From positions 163,648 to 227,647 of the forward strand of contig NZ_JAPYPG010000002.1 in assembly GCF_029937755.1 (NCBI RefSeq): 64,000 bases of DNA, given 5' to 3'. A model generated the notes under the pieces. That model was not told where the DNA came from, did no database searches, and saw only the letters and a list, made by a program, of their open reading frames with translations. Made by a program: the position numbers and the translations under genes. Source of the DNA: Henriciella sp. GTDB lineage: Bacteria > Pseudomonadota > Alphaproteobacteria > Caulobacterales > Hyphomonadaceae. Positions 44,968 through 53,753 of this stretch are shown one piece after another (within the stretch, counting starts at the first letter, position 1; each line of letters opens with the position of its first letter).

Positions 44968-46791
44968 CTAGTCCAGGTTCCGCTCTAGCGTCACGCCAGA
45001 TGCATCGACCTCACCACGCCGGTCCTTATGGCTATCGCTGCCCTCTGCATGTTTGGTGAGATTGCGCAGCCAAGGGCTGGCGACAAGTAGAATGACACCG
45101 AGACCAACAGCGGCCCCGCCGAGTTGGAGGTAGACCGCATTGTAAGCCGCGAGGCTTTGTTCCGTTGGCGCACCTTCAGGCACCTGGGTGGCCTGGGCGA
45201 TACCCGCCGCGATGACGTTGGCGTAGGACGAGGCAAGGAACCAGTAGCCCATCATGAAGCCGACAATCTGCTTTGCGGATAGCTTGGTCACAGCCGACAG
45301 GCCCACCGGCGAAAGGAAGATTTCACCCGTCGTGTGAAGCAGGTACATCAGCATGATGAAGAGAACTGAAATCCGGAGCGCCCCGTCCGCATCCGGGACA
45401 GCAGTCTGTATGCCTAAATTCAATACAAAGAAGCCAGCACCGATCTGGATCATTGCCAGACCGAACTTGATGAAGCTGTTCGGCTCAATGCCGCGGTTAC
45501 CGAGATAGGTCCAGAGCACGGCGATCAGCGGCGCAAAGTACATGATGTAAAGCGGATTTGCGGACTGCAGAACCGGCGCCGGGAACGGCGATCCCATGAC
45601 CTGATTGTCAACATGAGCAGCGGCAAACAGGTTGAGCGAAGTCGGTCCCTGGTCGAAAAGCGCCCAGAAGAGCACCGACGAGACCGTCAGGATCAGAAGG
45701 CCAATCATGGCGTTTCGCGTGTCTGCCTCAAGCTTTGTCAGCATGTATACGATGATGCCCAGCGTCACGATGGCAAATACCCCGTGCATGACGAGCGTCA
45801 TGATGCTGGCGATCTGGAGCAGGAAGAACGCCGCAACGGCAAATGCAAGGCCGGCCCCATAGACGAGCCATTCGCGGTTCAGGCCGGCAAAGACGGGGGT
45901 CTTGAGGTCCACGTCAGCCGGAGGCTCGGCGCGGCCTTCGAGCCAGCCCTGGCCCCATACAAAGACGACCAGGCCAGCCAGCATGCCAACGGCCGCAAGG
46001 CCAAAACCGGCCCACCAGCCAAACTGGGCAGCGGCAAGCGCACAGAAAATGCCCGACAGGAATGAGCCGAGGTTGATCCCCATATAGTAAAGGGTAAAGC
46101 CCGAATCCCGGCGGCGATCGCCTTGGTCATAAAGCGCACCGACGCAGGTTGAGATGTTCGGCTTGAGAAAGCCAACCCCCGCCACGATGAGCGCGAGAGC
46201 AGCAAACAGGATAGTCGCAAAGAGAGGATTGCGTTCTTCTTCGAGTGTGCCCGTAAGTGTCGTTTCCTGACCATTCTCGACGAAGGTCACTTCGCGCGTG
46301 GTAGACCCTTCTTCTGGCTGCACAAATCGGTCAATCTCAATCTGTTCACCGTCAATTACGATAAAACGCTCACGAGCTTCACTATAGTCAGGGCGTTCCA
46401 GCTCATAAACGGTTCCGTCAACGACCAGTGTCTCGTCCGCTGAGGGCCCGTGAATGCCCATGAGGCCGTGCCCCGCAACGAGCAGGATGGCACCGAACGT
46501 CACCGCCTTTCGGAAGCCGATATACTTGTCAGCCAGCCAGCCGCCGAGAAGCGGCCCGAGATACACAAGTGCTACATAGGCACCATACAAGGTTAGCGAG
46601 AAGCTGCTTTCGAAGAGGAAATGCCAGGTCAAGTAGAAGATGAGGAGCGCCCGCATCCCGTAATAGGAAAAGCGCTCCCACATTTCCGCAAAGAATAGAA
46701 TGTACAGGCCCTTTGGGTGTTTTCTCAGCTGCCACATCGTGAAAACGATTGGCGGCAGCGCCACCAGAATTGCGAAAATTGCAATGCCCAT
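44968..46791 (-). CDS. POT/PTR family proton-dependent peptide transporter
   Basis: Inner-membrane symporter for di- and tripeptides. 607 residues, longer than the usual 480-520. The first helices carry FFAEMWERFSYYGMRALLIFYL, the family ExxER motif, and the PTR2 signature KPNISTCVGALYDQGDRRRD with GFTLYYMGINLGS. An extra hydrophilic insert of about 75 residues (near 115-190, Glu/Thr-rich, with VDGTVYELERPDY and VENGQETTLTG) separates two helices and should lie outside the cytoplasm. About 14 helices in all. Confidence 0.92.
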   Translation of the reverse strand: MGIAIFAILVALPPIVFTMWQLRKHPKGLYILFFAEMWERFSYYGMRALLIFYLTWHFLFESSFSLTLYGAYVALVYLGPLLGGWLADKYIGFRKAVTFGAILLVAGHGLMGIHGPSADETLVVDGTVYELERPDYSEARERFIVIDGEQIEIDRFVQPEEGSTTREVTFVENGQETTLTGTLEEERNPLFATILFAALALIVAGVGFLKPNISTCVGALYDQGDRRRDSGFTLYYMGINLGSFLSGIFCALAAAQFGWWAGFGLAAVGMLAGLVVFVWGQGWLEGRAEPPADVDLKTPVFAGLNREWLVYGAGLAFAVAAFFLLQIASIMTLVMHGVFAIVTLGIIVYMLTKLEADTRNAMIGLLILTVSSVLFWALFDQGPTSLNLFAAAHVDNQVMGSPFPAPVLQSANPLYIMYFAPLIAVLWTYLGNRGIEPNSFIKFGLAMIQIGAGFFVLNLGIQTAVPDADGALRISVLFIMLMYLLHTTGEIFLSPVGLSAVTKLSAKQIVGFMMGYWFLASSYANVIAAGIAQATQVPEGAPTEQSLAAYNAVYLQLGGAAVGLGVILLVASPWLRNLTKHAEGSDSHKDRRGEVDASGVTLERNLD

Positions 46792-46915
46792 AAGTGCTCC
46801 CTGAACCTTTTCGGCACGACTCGACGCGCCTTACCCGCCGCCACTAACAGCACGCGAATAACTGCGGCTCAAGCAAGGATGTGCCATTTGTCCAGGGATT
46901 GGCGCAATATGCGCC

Positions 46916-48295
46916 CTAGTAGGCCAAGGTCTCAAAGGCCGGTTCCACCCGCCTGCCCCACTCACCGTAATACAGCTCCAGGAGCCGGTCAGCCGGGGTT
47001 AGCCCGCTTGAGGCGATTTCGTCGAGTTCGGAGAGGAAGCCTGATTCATCGTCGCCAGCCGTATTGTATTTGCTTCGTGCCTTGAGGCCCTGACGGCTGA
47101 TGGCAAGGGCATCCAATGCAATATCGCGCAGGTTTCGACCACCGGGCACAGGGGTCTTGAGGCCAAGTGTGCCAACTGACTGTCGCACCGCCTCACGCTC
47201 AGGCGCAGACCACTCCTTCACGAGATCCCACGCCGCATCCAGCGAGGCATCGTCATATAGAATGCCCGTCCAGAATGCGGAGAAAGCGCAGAGTCGGCTC
47301 CATGGGCCCGAATCCGAGCCCCGCATTTCGAGGAAGCGTTTAAGCCGGACCTCCGGGAATATCGTTGAGAGATGATCGACGAAATCATCAATCGCCGGCT
47401 TCTCGCCTGGCAGGATATCGAGCTTCCCGTCCAGAAAGTCTCGAAAGCTCAAGCCGGACGCGTCGAGGTACTTGCCGCCACGACGGACAAAGTACATCGG
47501 CACATCGAGTGCATAGTCGACATAGCGCTCAAACCCCGCGCCATCCTCGAACATGAAGGGGAGCATGCCAGAACGGTCCGGATCCGTATCCGTCCAGATG
47601 TGCGAGCGGTAGGACAGGAAGCCGTTTGTACGCCCCTCAGTAAAAGGCGAATTCGCAAACAGCGCGGTGCCCACCGGCTGCAACGCTAGCGAAACACGAA
47701 ACTTCTTCACCATATCGGCTTCAGTCGCAAAATCCATGTTTGCCTGGACCGTGCAGGTCCGGAACATCATCTCGCGCCCCAATCGCCCGACCTTAAGCAT
47801 GTAATCCCGCATGATCTTGTAGCGGCCCTTGGGCATCATCGGGGTCTCATCCATCGACCACAGCGGTGACGAGCCCATGCCGAGAAAGCCTATACCAAGC
47901 GGATCGGCAATTTCCCGGACTTCCCGCAGATGGTCGCCGACTTCGTTACAGGTCTGGTGAATATGTTCCAGTGGAGCGCCGGACAGTTCGAACTGTCCAC
48001 CAGGCTCAAGGCTGACGCTCGCGCCGTCCTTTTTGAGGCCAATCAGATGGCCGCCCTCAATGATGGGCTCCCAATTGAAGCGGTCACGTAACCCCTCAAG
48101 CATGGCCTGGACAGATACATCACCATTATAAGGCAGCGGCCTGAGCCCGGCCCGAATGAAGCCGAACTTCTCGTGCTCAGTACCAATTTTCCAGTCCACT
48201 TTAGGCGTACAGCCCGCCTCGATCCACTCCACCATCTCGGATTTGGATTCGATGCGTGGAGCGGTTTCGTCGATATCGGATGTGGGGGTCGTCAT
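46916..48295 (-). CDS. gshA: Glutamate-cysteine ligase, plant-type (class 3)
   Basis: First step of glutathione synthesis. 459 residues of the plant/alphaproteobacterial type, unrelated in detail to E. coli GshA. KIGTEHEKFGF, the substrate/ATP region GGQFELSGAPLEHIHQTCNE, MGSSPLWS and the typical C-terminal DRLLELYYGEWGRR are present. It lies 15 bases after rsmE on the same strand, a pairing frequent in alphaproteobacteria. Redox regulation by a disulfide is known in plant enzymes; whether the cysteines here do this is open. Confidence 0.96.
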   Translation of the reverse strand: MTTPTSDIDETAPRIESKSEMVEWIEAGCTPKVDWKIGTEHEKFGFIRAGLRPLPYNGDVSVQAMLEGLRDRFNWEPIIEGGHLIGLKKDGASVSLEPGGQFELSGAPLEHIHQTCNEVGDHLREVREIADPLGIGFLGMGSSPLWSMDETPMMPKGRYKIMRDYMLKVGRLGREMMFRTCTVQANMDFATEADMVKKFRVSLALQPVGTALFANSPFTEGRTNGFLSYRSHIWTDTDPDRSGMLPFMFEDGAGFERYVDYALDVPMYFVRRGGKYLDASGLSFRDFLDGKLDILPGEKPAIDDFVDHLSTIFPEVRLKRFLEMRGSDSGPWSRLCAFSAFWTGILYDDASLDAAWDLVKEWSAPEREAVRQSVGTLGLKTPVPGGRNLRDIALDALAISRQGLKARSKYNTAGDDESGFLSELDEIASSGLTPADRLLELYYGEWGRRVEPAFETLAY

Positions 48296-48310
48296 GTGTC
48301 CGGCTGCCCT

Positions 48311-49081
48311 CTAGCCATTTTCTGTTTCTGGCAGATAGGGATCATCGCGCCAGTCGCCAACCAGCGATTGCCAAAGTGTTAGCGCCGAGACAACTGCTGT
48401 TTCCGCCCGCAGGATGCGAGGGCCGAGTGTGACTGGGATCACAAAGTCGAGAGCCCGGAGCCGGTCCCGTTCAGCTGGCGAGAAGCCCCCTTCCGGCCCG
48501 ATCAGCAGGCCCGCCCGAGCCGGATCAGCCTTCGCCAATACGTCCGCCATTGGAGCGGCCGCGCCCGCCTCATCGCAATAATAGAGCGGCACTGATGCAT
48601 CCCAGCTGTCGAGTGCTCTCCATAGCGAGCTGTCATCCTCAACCGTCGGAATATCCATTCGTTCGGTCTGTTCAGCTGCCTCGATCACAACAGCCTGAAG
48701 CCGGTCACTGCGCACCCGGCTAGCTTGAGTGAATTCAGTCATGACTGGCACAATACGCCGGACGCCCAACTCGCACGCTTTCTCAACGACGAAGTTTGTT
48801 CGCGTCTTCTTGAGCGGTGCAAACAGAAGCATGATATCAGGCGTTTCCAGTTGTGGGCGTGTGCAGACCTCCGGCACCAGCGATGCCTTCTTGGCGCTTT
48901 CATGGATCAGCCGAGCCTGCCACTCGCCATCGCGTCCATTGAAGACACGAAGAAGTGCGCCGTCTTCCAGTCTCATGACCCTGAGCAGGTATTTTGCCTG
49001 CTTTTCGTCGAGCGATACGGACTGCCCTTCAGCAAGGGGAGCGTCGATAAAAAGTCGGGGCGCGGAACTCATCGAGCCCAT
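48311..49081 (-). CDS. rsmE: 16S rRNA m3U1498 methyltransferase
   Basis: SPOUT methyltransferase that methylates U1498 of 16S rRNA with S-adenosylmethionine. 256 residues. Small N-terminal PUA-like domain (APRLFIDAPLAEGQ) and the SPOUT knot with LLIGPEGGFSPAERD and LGPRILRAETA at the C-terminus. The start at 49081 is favoured by a gaaggtg site; a second ATG at 49072 has none. It is divergent from the aldehyde dehydrogenase gene and co-oriented with gshA. Confidence 0.95.
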   Translation of the reverse strand: MGSMSSAPRLFIDAPLAEGQSVSLDEKQAKYLLRVMRLEDGALLRVFNGRDGEWQARLIHESAKKASLVPEVCTRPQLETPDIMLLFAPLKKTRTNFVVEKACELGVRRIVPVMTEFTQASRVRSDRLQAVVIEAAEQTERMDIPTVEDDSSLWRALDSWDASVPLYYCDEAGAAAPMADVLAKADPARAGLLIGPEGGFSPAERDRLRALDFVIPVTLGPRILRAETAVVSALTLWQSLVGDWRDDPYLPETENG

Positions 49082-49129
49082 ATAGGCTTCACCTTCACAA
49101 GAGTTAAGCCAGCAAAAGAGGCGAGAGAC

Positions 49130-50494
49130 ATGAGCGTGCAGTCGGTCAATCCAGCCAATGAAGAAGTCATCGAAACCTTTGAGCCTCACAATGATGTCGA
49201 CATCGAACATCGTGTGGCGGCGGCCCACGAGGCTTATACGCACTGGCGGCTGACAAGTTTCGACAAGCGCGCCGACCTTCTCCGTGCCGCCGCGAGTGTC
49301 CTGGAGGACCGTAAGGAAACGCTCGCCCGGCAAATGGTTAAGGAAATGGGCAAACCACTGGCTCAGGCGACTGGCGAAGTGGAAAAGTGCGTATGGGTTT
49401 GCCGGCACTATGCAGAGAATGGAGAGGCCTATCTGGCGGACGAGACAATCAAGACCGACGCCAAGTCTGCCTATGTCCATCACCTGCCTATCGGCCCCGT
49501 TCTTGCCGTCATGCCATGGAACTTCCCTCTTTGGCAGGTCTTCCGTTTTGCCGCTCCCGCCCTCATGGCGGGCAATGTCGGTTTGCTAAAGCACGCATCG
49601 AATGTCTGGCGCTGCGCCATCAATATCGAAGAAATCTTTCATGAGGCCGGCTTCCCGCAGGGCTGCTTTCAGACACTGTTGATCGGCTCAGACAAGGTGT
49701 CCCGCGTCATTGAGGATGACCGTGTAAAGGCAGCGACACTGACCGGCTCCGGACCAGCGGGAAGCGCCGTGGCTTCGAAAGCGGGAGAACAGATCAAGCC
49801 AACCGTACTCGAACTTGGCGGCACAGACGCCTTTATCGTCATGCCTTCGGCCGATATCGACGCAGCGGTCGAAACGGCGATTGACGGGCGGGTCCAGAAT
49901 ACCGGCCAGTCATGCATCGCTGCCAAACGCTTCTTCGTCCATGAGGGCATCTATGACAGTTTTCGGGAGAAGTTCGTCGAAGGCATGAAGGCGCTGAAAA
50001 CAGGCGACCCTATGGAAGATGGCGTGAAGATCGGGCCGCTTGCCATGAAAGCCATCCGCGACGATCTGAAGGATCAAGTCGAGCGATCCATTTCTGCCGG
50101 CGCGACGCCACTGCTCACACAACCTGAACTCCCAGAGAGAGGCTGGTGGACCGCTCCACAAGTCCTTGAAGGGGCTCCTGACATGGCCCCCGCCTCCAGG
50201 GAAGAGATGTTTGGCCCTGTCGCTTCGCTTTGGAAGATGTCCACGCTTGCGGACGCCATTGAGCGGGCCAATCGGAGCGAGTTCGGGCTCGGCTCGGCCA
50301 TTTTCACCAATGAGAAAGCAGATATCGAGGTCGCCGTCCGCGATCTTGAAGCGGGATCTACCTTTGTAAATTCAAAGGTCGCAAGCGATCCGCGCCTGCC
50401 ATTAGGTGGTGTGAAAAAATCGGGTTATGGCCGCGAACTTGCTGGCGATGGTATCCGGGCATTTGTGAACCGGAAGACAGTATCTATCGCCTGA
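49130..50494 (+). CDS. NAD(P)-dependent aldehyde dehydrogenase, succinate-semialdehyde dehydrogenase-like
   Basis: 454 residues of the ALDH superfamily. The general base Glu228 is in LELGGTDAFIV and the nucleophile Cys262 is in NTGQSCIAAKRF. MVKEMGKPLAQATGEVEKC and the short length resemble the GabD/Sad group that oxidises succinate semialdehyde. The ATG at 49130 follows a gcgagag site; the frame is open 135 codons further up but that is antisense to rsmE. No gabT or regulator is nearby, so the physiological substrate is uncertain. Confidence 0.88.
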   Translation: MSVQSVNPANEEVIETFEPHNDVDIEHRVAAAHEAYTHWRLTSFDKRADLLRAAASVLEDRKETLARQMVKEMGKPLAQATGEVEKCVWVCRHYAENGEAYLADETIKTDAKSAYVHHLPIGPVLAVMPWNFPLWQVFRFAAPALMAGNVGLLKHASNVWRCAINIEEIFHEAGFPQGCFQTLLIGSDKVSRVIEDDRVKAATLTGSGPAGSAVASKAGEQIKPTVLELGGTDAFIVMPSADIDAAVETAIDGRVQNTGQSCIAAKRFFVHEGIYDSFREKFVEGMKALKTGDPMEDGVKIGPLAMKAIRDDLKDQVERSISAGATPLLTQPELPERGWWTAPQVLEGAPDMAPASREEMFGPVASLWKMSTLADAIERANRSEFGLGSAIFTNEKADIEVAVRDLEAGSTFVNSKVASDPRLPLGGVKKSGYGRELAGDGIRAFVNRKTVSIA

Positions 50495-50520
50495 GGGGCA
50501 AAATTCGCTATAGGGGCGGG

Positions 50521-51501
50521 ATGACAGAGAGCAAAGACGATTCTGCGAACAGCGAACCGATCGAGGCAGAGTTCGAGGAAAAGCCCAGCGCGGAAGCCCG
50601 AGCGCCGGCTGACAGCGCACTTCCAGAATGGCTGATCTCGCTGCCCAACAGGTTCCGTCCGTACGCAGCCCTCGCGCGGCTCGACCGGCCAATCGGGACG
50701 TGGCTTGTCTTACTGCCAACGCTGGCATCCTTCGCGTACACCCGCATTCCGACCGGGTTCTACTGGATTGATCTGTGGTGGCAGTTCCTGTTTCTGATCG
50801 GCGCCGTCGTGATGCGCGGCGCGGCCTGTACCTGGAACGACATCACCGACCGGGAATTCGATGCCCAGGTAGCGCGGACCGCTAGCCGCCCCCTGCCATC
50901 TGGTGATGTATCGGTGCGCAACGCCTATATTTTCCTGGGTGCCCAGCTCTTTATCGGGTTTCTTGCCTGGCTTTGCCTGCCGCTCGACGCAAAGATTGTG
51001 GCCCTTCTCGCCATTCCACTGATCACCGCCTATCCGTTCATGAAACGGGTCACCTGGTGGCCGCAAGCCTGGCTGGGGGCAACCATCAACTGGGGTGTCC
51101 TCGTCGCCGCAGCGACCGCCATGCATGTTTCGTTCGCCACGCTCGTCCTGTTCCTCGGCTTTGCATGCTGGACAGTCGCTTATGACACGATCTACGCGAT
51201 ACAGGACGAGGAAGACGATGCCATTATTGGTGTGAAATCGACGGCCCGTCTGATGGGTGAACGGGTCATCCTTGGCGCTTTTTCATTTTTCCTGCTTGCG
51301 GCGGCCTGTTTTGCTGTGGCTGCTGCAGCGACAGGCGCCACGCGAATCGGCGCAATCACAGTGATCGCCTTCCTCATCCATGCAATCTGGCAAGTGCACA
51401 CGCTTGACCAGGACAAGGGCTCGGCGCTGAAGGTGTTTAAGTCGAATGCTTGGGCGGCACTCATTCTCGTCGCCGGGTTCACGCTCGCAGCCATCGTTTA
51501 G
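50521..51501 (+). CDS. ubiA: 4-hydroxybenzoate polyprenyltransferase
   Basis: Attaches the polyprenyl tail to 4-hydroxybenzoate in ubiquinone synthesis. 326 residues, about nine membrane helices. A charged 40-residue N-terminal region precedes the core; ARLDRPIGTWLVLLPTL opens it. First Asp motif NDITDREFDAQVARTASRPL and second YAIQDEEDDAIIGVKSTA are intact. Same strand as the aldehyde dehydrogenase, 26 bases apart. The N-terminal extension is longer than in E. coli. Confidence 0.95.
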   Translation: MTESKDDSANSEPIEAEFEEKPSAEARAPADSALPEWLISLPNRFRPYAALARLDRPIGTWLVLLPTLASFAYTRIPTGFYWIDLWWQFLFLIGAVVMRGAACTWNDITDREFDAQVARTASRPLPSGDVSVRNAYIFLGAQLFIGFLAWLCLPLDAKIVALLAIPLITAYPFMKRVTWWPQAWLGATINWGVLVAAATAMHVSFATLVLFLGFACWTVAYDTIYAIQDEEDDAIIGVKSTARLMGERVILGAFSFFLLAAACFAVAAAATGATRIGAITVIAFLIHAIWQVHTLDQDKGSALKVFKSNAWAALILVAGFTLAAIV

Positions 51502-51552
51502 GCTGAGCAAATATGCTTGGCTGACGCTACGCCAATCGGGTAGATTGCGTTT

Positions 51553-52512
51553 ATGCCTGCAGCAAAACGCATACGTCCGCTCGATCTCTTCTCCCGCGAG
51601 GAGTGGGATCATGTCAGCGAACGTTCGAACCTGCTTGGAACCGGTACCGTCCTGCATGCCTGGGCTGTTATTGCGCTCGCCATGGCCGCAGCGATCTGGC
51701 AGCCAGTCCTGATCATACTCGCGATACCCGTTATCGGCGCGCGACAGCTCGGGCTAGCCATCCTGATGCACGAAGCGGCCCATGGCGGGCTGAATTCGAA
51801 CGGGAAGGTCAACGACTTTCTTGGCCAGTGGCTCTGCGCAGCGCCAGTCGGCGCGCATCTGAGAAATTATCGCGGCTACCACCTGACCCACCATAAATAC
51901 GCCCAGCAGCCGGAAGATCCCGATCTTGCCCTCTCTGCTCCCTTTCCTGTCACGCGGACCTCGCTCAAGCGAAAGATCATTCGCGACCTGACGGGCCAGA
52001 CCTTCCTGAAGCAGCGCCGCAACCAGTTTGCCAATGCGCTGGGCCTCGGCATCCGGAAAAGCAAAGGGACGGTGAACCGGGCCCAGTCCGCGCGTGAAGC
52101 CGTCATTCCGTTCGTGGCGACCAACCTCCTGATGCTTGCCGCGCTGACTCTTGCTGGCCACTGGTGGGCCTATTTCGTGCTCTGGCTCCTGCCGCTCGCA
52201 ACCTGGAACCAGTTGGTCACGCGGCTGCGCAATATTGCGGAGCATGCGGTCGTGCCGGACCATAATGATCCGATGCGCCACGCGCGCACAACATTGGCGA
52301 GCGGATGGGAGCGGCTGCTGATCGCGCCCTACTGGGTGAACTATCACTGTGAGCATCACATGTTCATGCACCTGCCCTGTTACCGCCTGCCGCGGGCCCA
52401 CAAGTTGCTTGCGAAGAAGGGCATCACGGCCCAAATGGAGGTCAAGCGCGGCTATTGGGGCGTCCTGAAAGAGGCCTCGGCAAAGCCTGAAAAGGCCGCT
52501 GCCGCCGCATGA
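51553..52512 (+). CDS. Membrane fatty acid desaturase family protein
   Basis: 319 residues, a di-iron integral membrane enzyme. The three His boxes are HEAAHGG, HLTHHKY and the C-terminal NYHCEHHMFMHLPCYRLP. That last box, HxxHH-like with a preceding Glu-His, is like the DesA/sphingolipid and carotenoid type group. It probably desaturates or hydroxylates an acyl or lipid chain. Same strand as ubiA and the DsbA-family gene downstream, each within about 50 bases. The substrate cannot be assigned. Confidence 0.88.
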   Translation: MPAAKRIRPLDLFSREEWDHVSERSNLLGTGTVLHAWAVIALAMAAAIWQPVLIILAIPVIGARQLGLAILMHEAAHGGLNSNGKVNDFLGQWLCAAPVGAHLRNYRGYHLTHHKYAQQPEDPDLALSAPFPVTRTSLKRKIIRDLTGQTFLKQRRNQFANALGLGIRKSKGTVNRAQSAREAVIPFVATNLLMLAALTLAGHWWAYFVLWLLPLATWNQLVTRLRNIAEHAVVPDHNDPMRHARTTLASGWERLLIAPYWVNYHCEHHMFMHLPCYRLPRAHKLLAKKGITAQMEVKRGYWGVLKEASAKPEKAAAAA

Positions 52513-52558
52513 CAAGCGCCAGTTCCAGCTGGCCATGCTAGCAAGGAGCCAGCCCATC

Positions 52559-53227
52559 ATGACAAAGCTCACCATCGAAATGGTTTCCGATCCTGTCTGC
52601 CCCTGGTGCTGGCTGGGTCTTCGACGCATCCAGAGCGCGATAGCGCTCGTGCCGGAGGTCGAGGTGGAGCTGCTCTTCCGGCCCTTTGAACTCGATCCCA
52701 ACATTCCAGAAGGCGGCATGAACTACCGCGACTACATGGCCAAGAAATTCGGCCCCGAGACCGAAGACAGCCGCTGGGTCGCGATGCGCGAAGCGCTGGT
52801 CCAGTACGGGCAGGAAGAAGATATCCCCTATAATTTCAGCGAACTGCACCACCGTCCGAACAGTTTCGATGCCCACCGCCTCATACGCTGGGCGCAAGGA
52901 CAGGATAAAGGCGCCGAGGCCAAGGAAGCGCTCTTCTCCGCCTATTTTGAACACGCCCGCGACATTGGCGATCATGATGTGCTCTGCGATATCGCCGAAG
53001 AGATCGGGCTGGAGCGCGAGATCGTCGAGAAGCTGCTTCTGTCGGATGCCGATGTCGATACCGTGCGCGAGGAAGAGAAGCTCTTCCAGCAGATGGGCAT
53101 CAGCGGCGTTCCGACCTATATCGCCATGCGCCGGATCGCCGTGCAGGGTGCGGAAAGCGCTGAAAAACTCGCAAAATTCATCAAGGCCTCTGCCGAACAG
53201 ATGCCCCAGCAGAGAAGCTACGGATAG
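52559..53227 (+). CDS. DsbA family (FrnE-like) oxidoreductase
   Basis: 222 residues, cytoplasmic, no signal peptide. The thioredoxin-fold active site is DPVCPWCWLG (Cys14, Cys17), followed by an inserted helical domain and the cis-Pro loop GISGVPTYIAM, the layout of FrnE and 2-hydroxychromene-2-carboxylate isomerase relatives. An aaggag site precedes the ATG. The CxxC form suggests disulfide reduction or isomerisation rather than the glutathione-dependent isomerase, which usually has Ser. Confidence 0.88.
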   Translation: MTKLTIEMVSDPVCPWCWLGLRRIQSAIALVPEVEVELLFRPFELDPNIPEGGMNYRDYMAKKFGPETEDSRWVAMREALVQYGQEEDIPYNFSELHHRPNSFDAHRLIRWAQGQDKGAEAKEALFSAYFEHARDIGDHDVLCDIAEEIGLEREIVEKLLLSDADVDTVREEEKLFQQMGISGVPTYIAMRRIAVQGAESAEKLAKFIKASAEQMPQQRSYG

Positions 53228-53296
53228 GCCAGCACCAGTGGCCGCTGAGTCCGGCGGACCAGCGGCAGGTGAGATGAATTCGGCATGAGAAACCGG

Positions 53297-53668
53297 CTAG
53301 CCGGAGTCCAGAAACCCCGGCCCGGGAAGGGTCCGACCCCAGTCCGAAAACGTTCCAGAAACAGCCCACTTCCAGCCCACCTGCCGGTATGCCTCGAGGC
53401 CAGCGGCGATGACGGCAGGATCGAGGTCGGCCCATGGGGCACGCGGAGCATGCCGCGTCCAGTCGCAGGGATCAGGCTGGTCCGGCTTGTAAACGGCGGT
53501 AATCTGGATCCGGCCCCGCCAGGTGACGCCGAGGGTCACCAACGTGCCCTCTGGATATGGCTCCGTCGAGCACCAGGCGAGGATGCCCAGCACATCCCAG
53601 AAGAAGATCGGCCAAGCCCAGACAGGCAGGGTCTTCAGGACGGCAATGATCCACTCAAGGGTTAGCAT
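53297..53668 (-). CDS. Possible small membrane-anchored hypothetical protein
   Basis: 123 residues. The start LTLEWIIAVLKTLPVWAWPIFFWDVLGILAW is one hydrophobic segment in part; the rest is soluble with several Trp (GVTWRGRIQIT, CDWTRHAPRAPWADLD). I know no family. The last 35 residues are encoded partly by the 38-bp dispersed repeat, which weakens the case or suggests the reading frame captured the repeat. No good ribosome site was seen before the ATG at 53668; a TTG 18 codons earlier is possible. Confidence 0.45.
   Translation of the reverse strand: MLTLEWIIAVLKTLPVWAWPIFFWDVLGILAWCSTEPYPEGTLVTLGVTWRGRIQITAVYKPDQPDPCDWTRHAPRAPWADLDPAVIAAGLEAYRQVGWKWAVSGTFSDWGRTLPGPGFLDSG
53343..53380 (-). 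repeat. Dispersed 38-bp repeat, copy B
   Basis: On the minus strand it begins gtgggctggaagtgggctg and ends in gttttcgga. It differs from copy A (30432-30469) at three positions out of 38. It lies, like copy A, between a plus-strand gene and convergent minus-strand genes, within the 3' part of the doubtful hypothetical gene. Confidence 0.8.
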
Positions 53669-53753
53669 GCCTGCATTGGACCATGAGGTTTGAGGGGGTG
53701 GGATGGATTTTGTTTTTCCCAATATCCAGGCCCCCTGCTTCGTAGGGCCCAGC

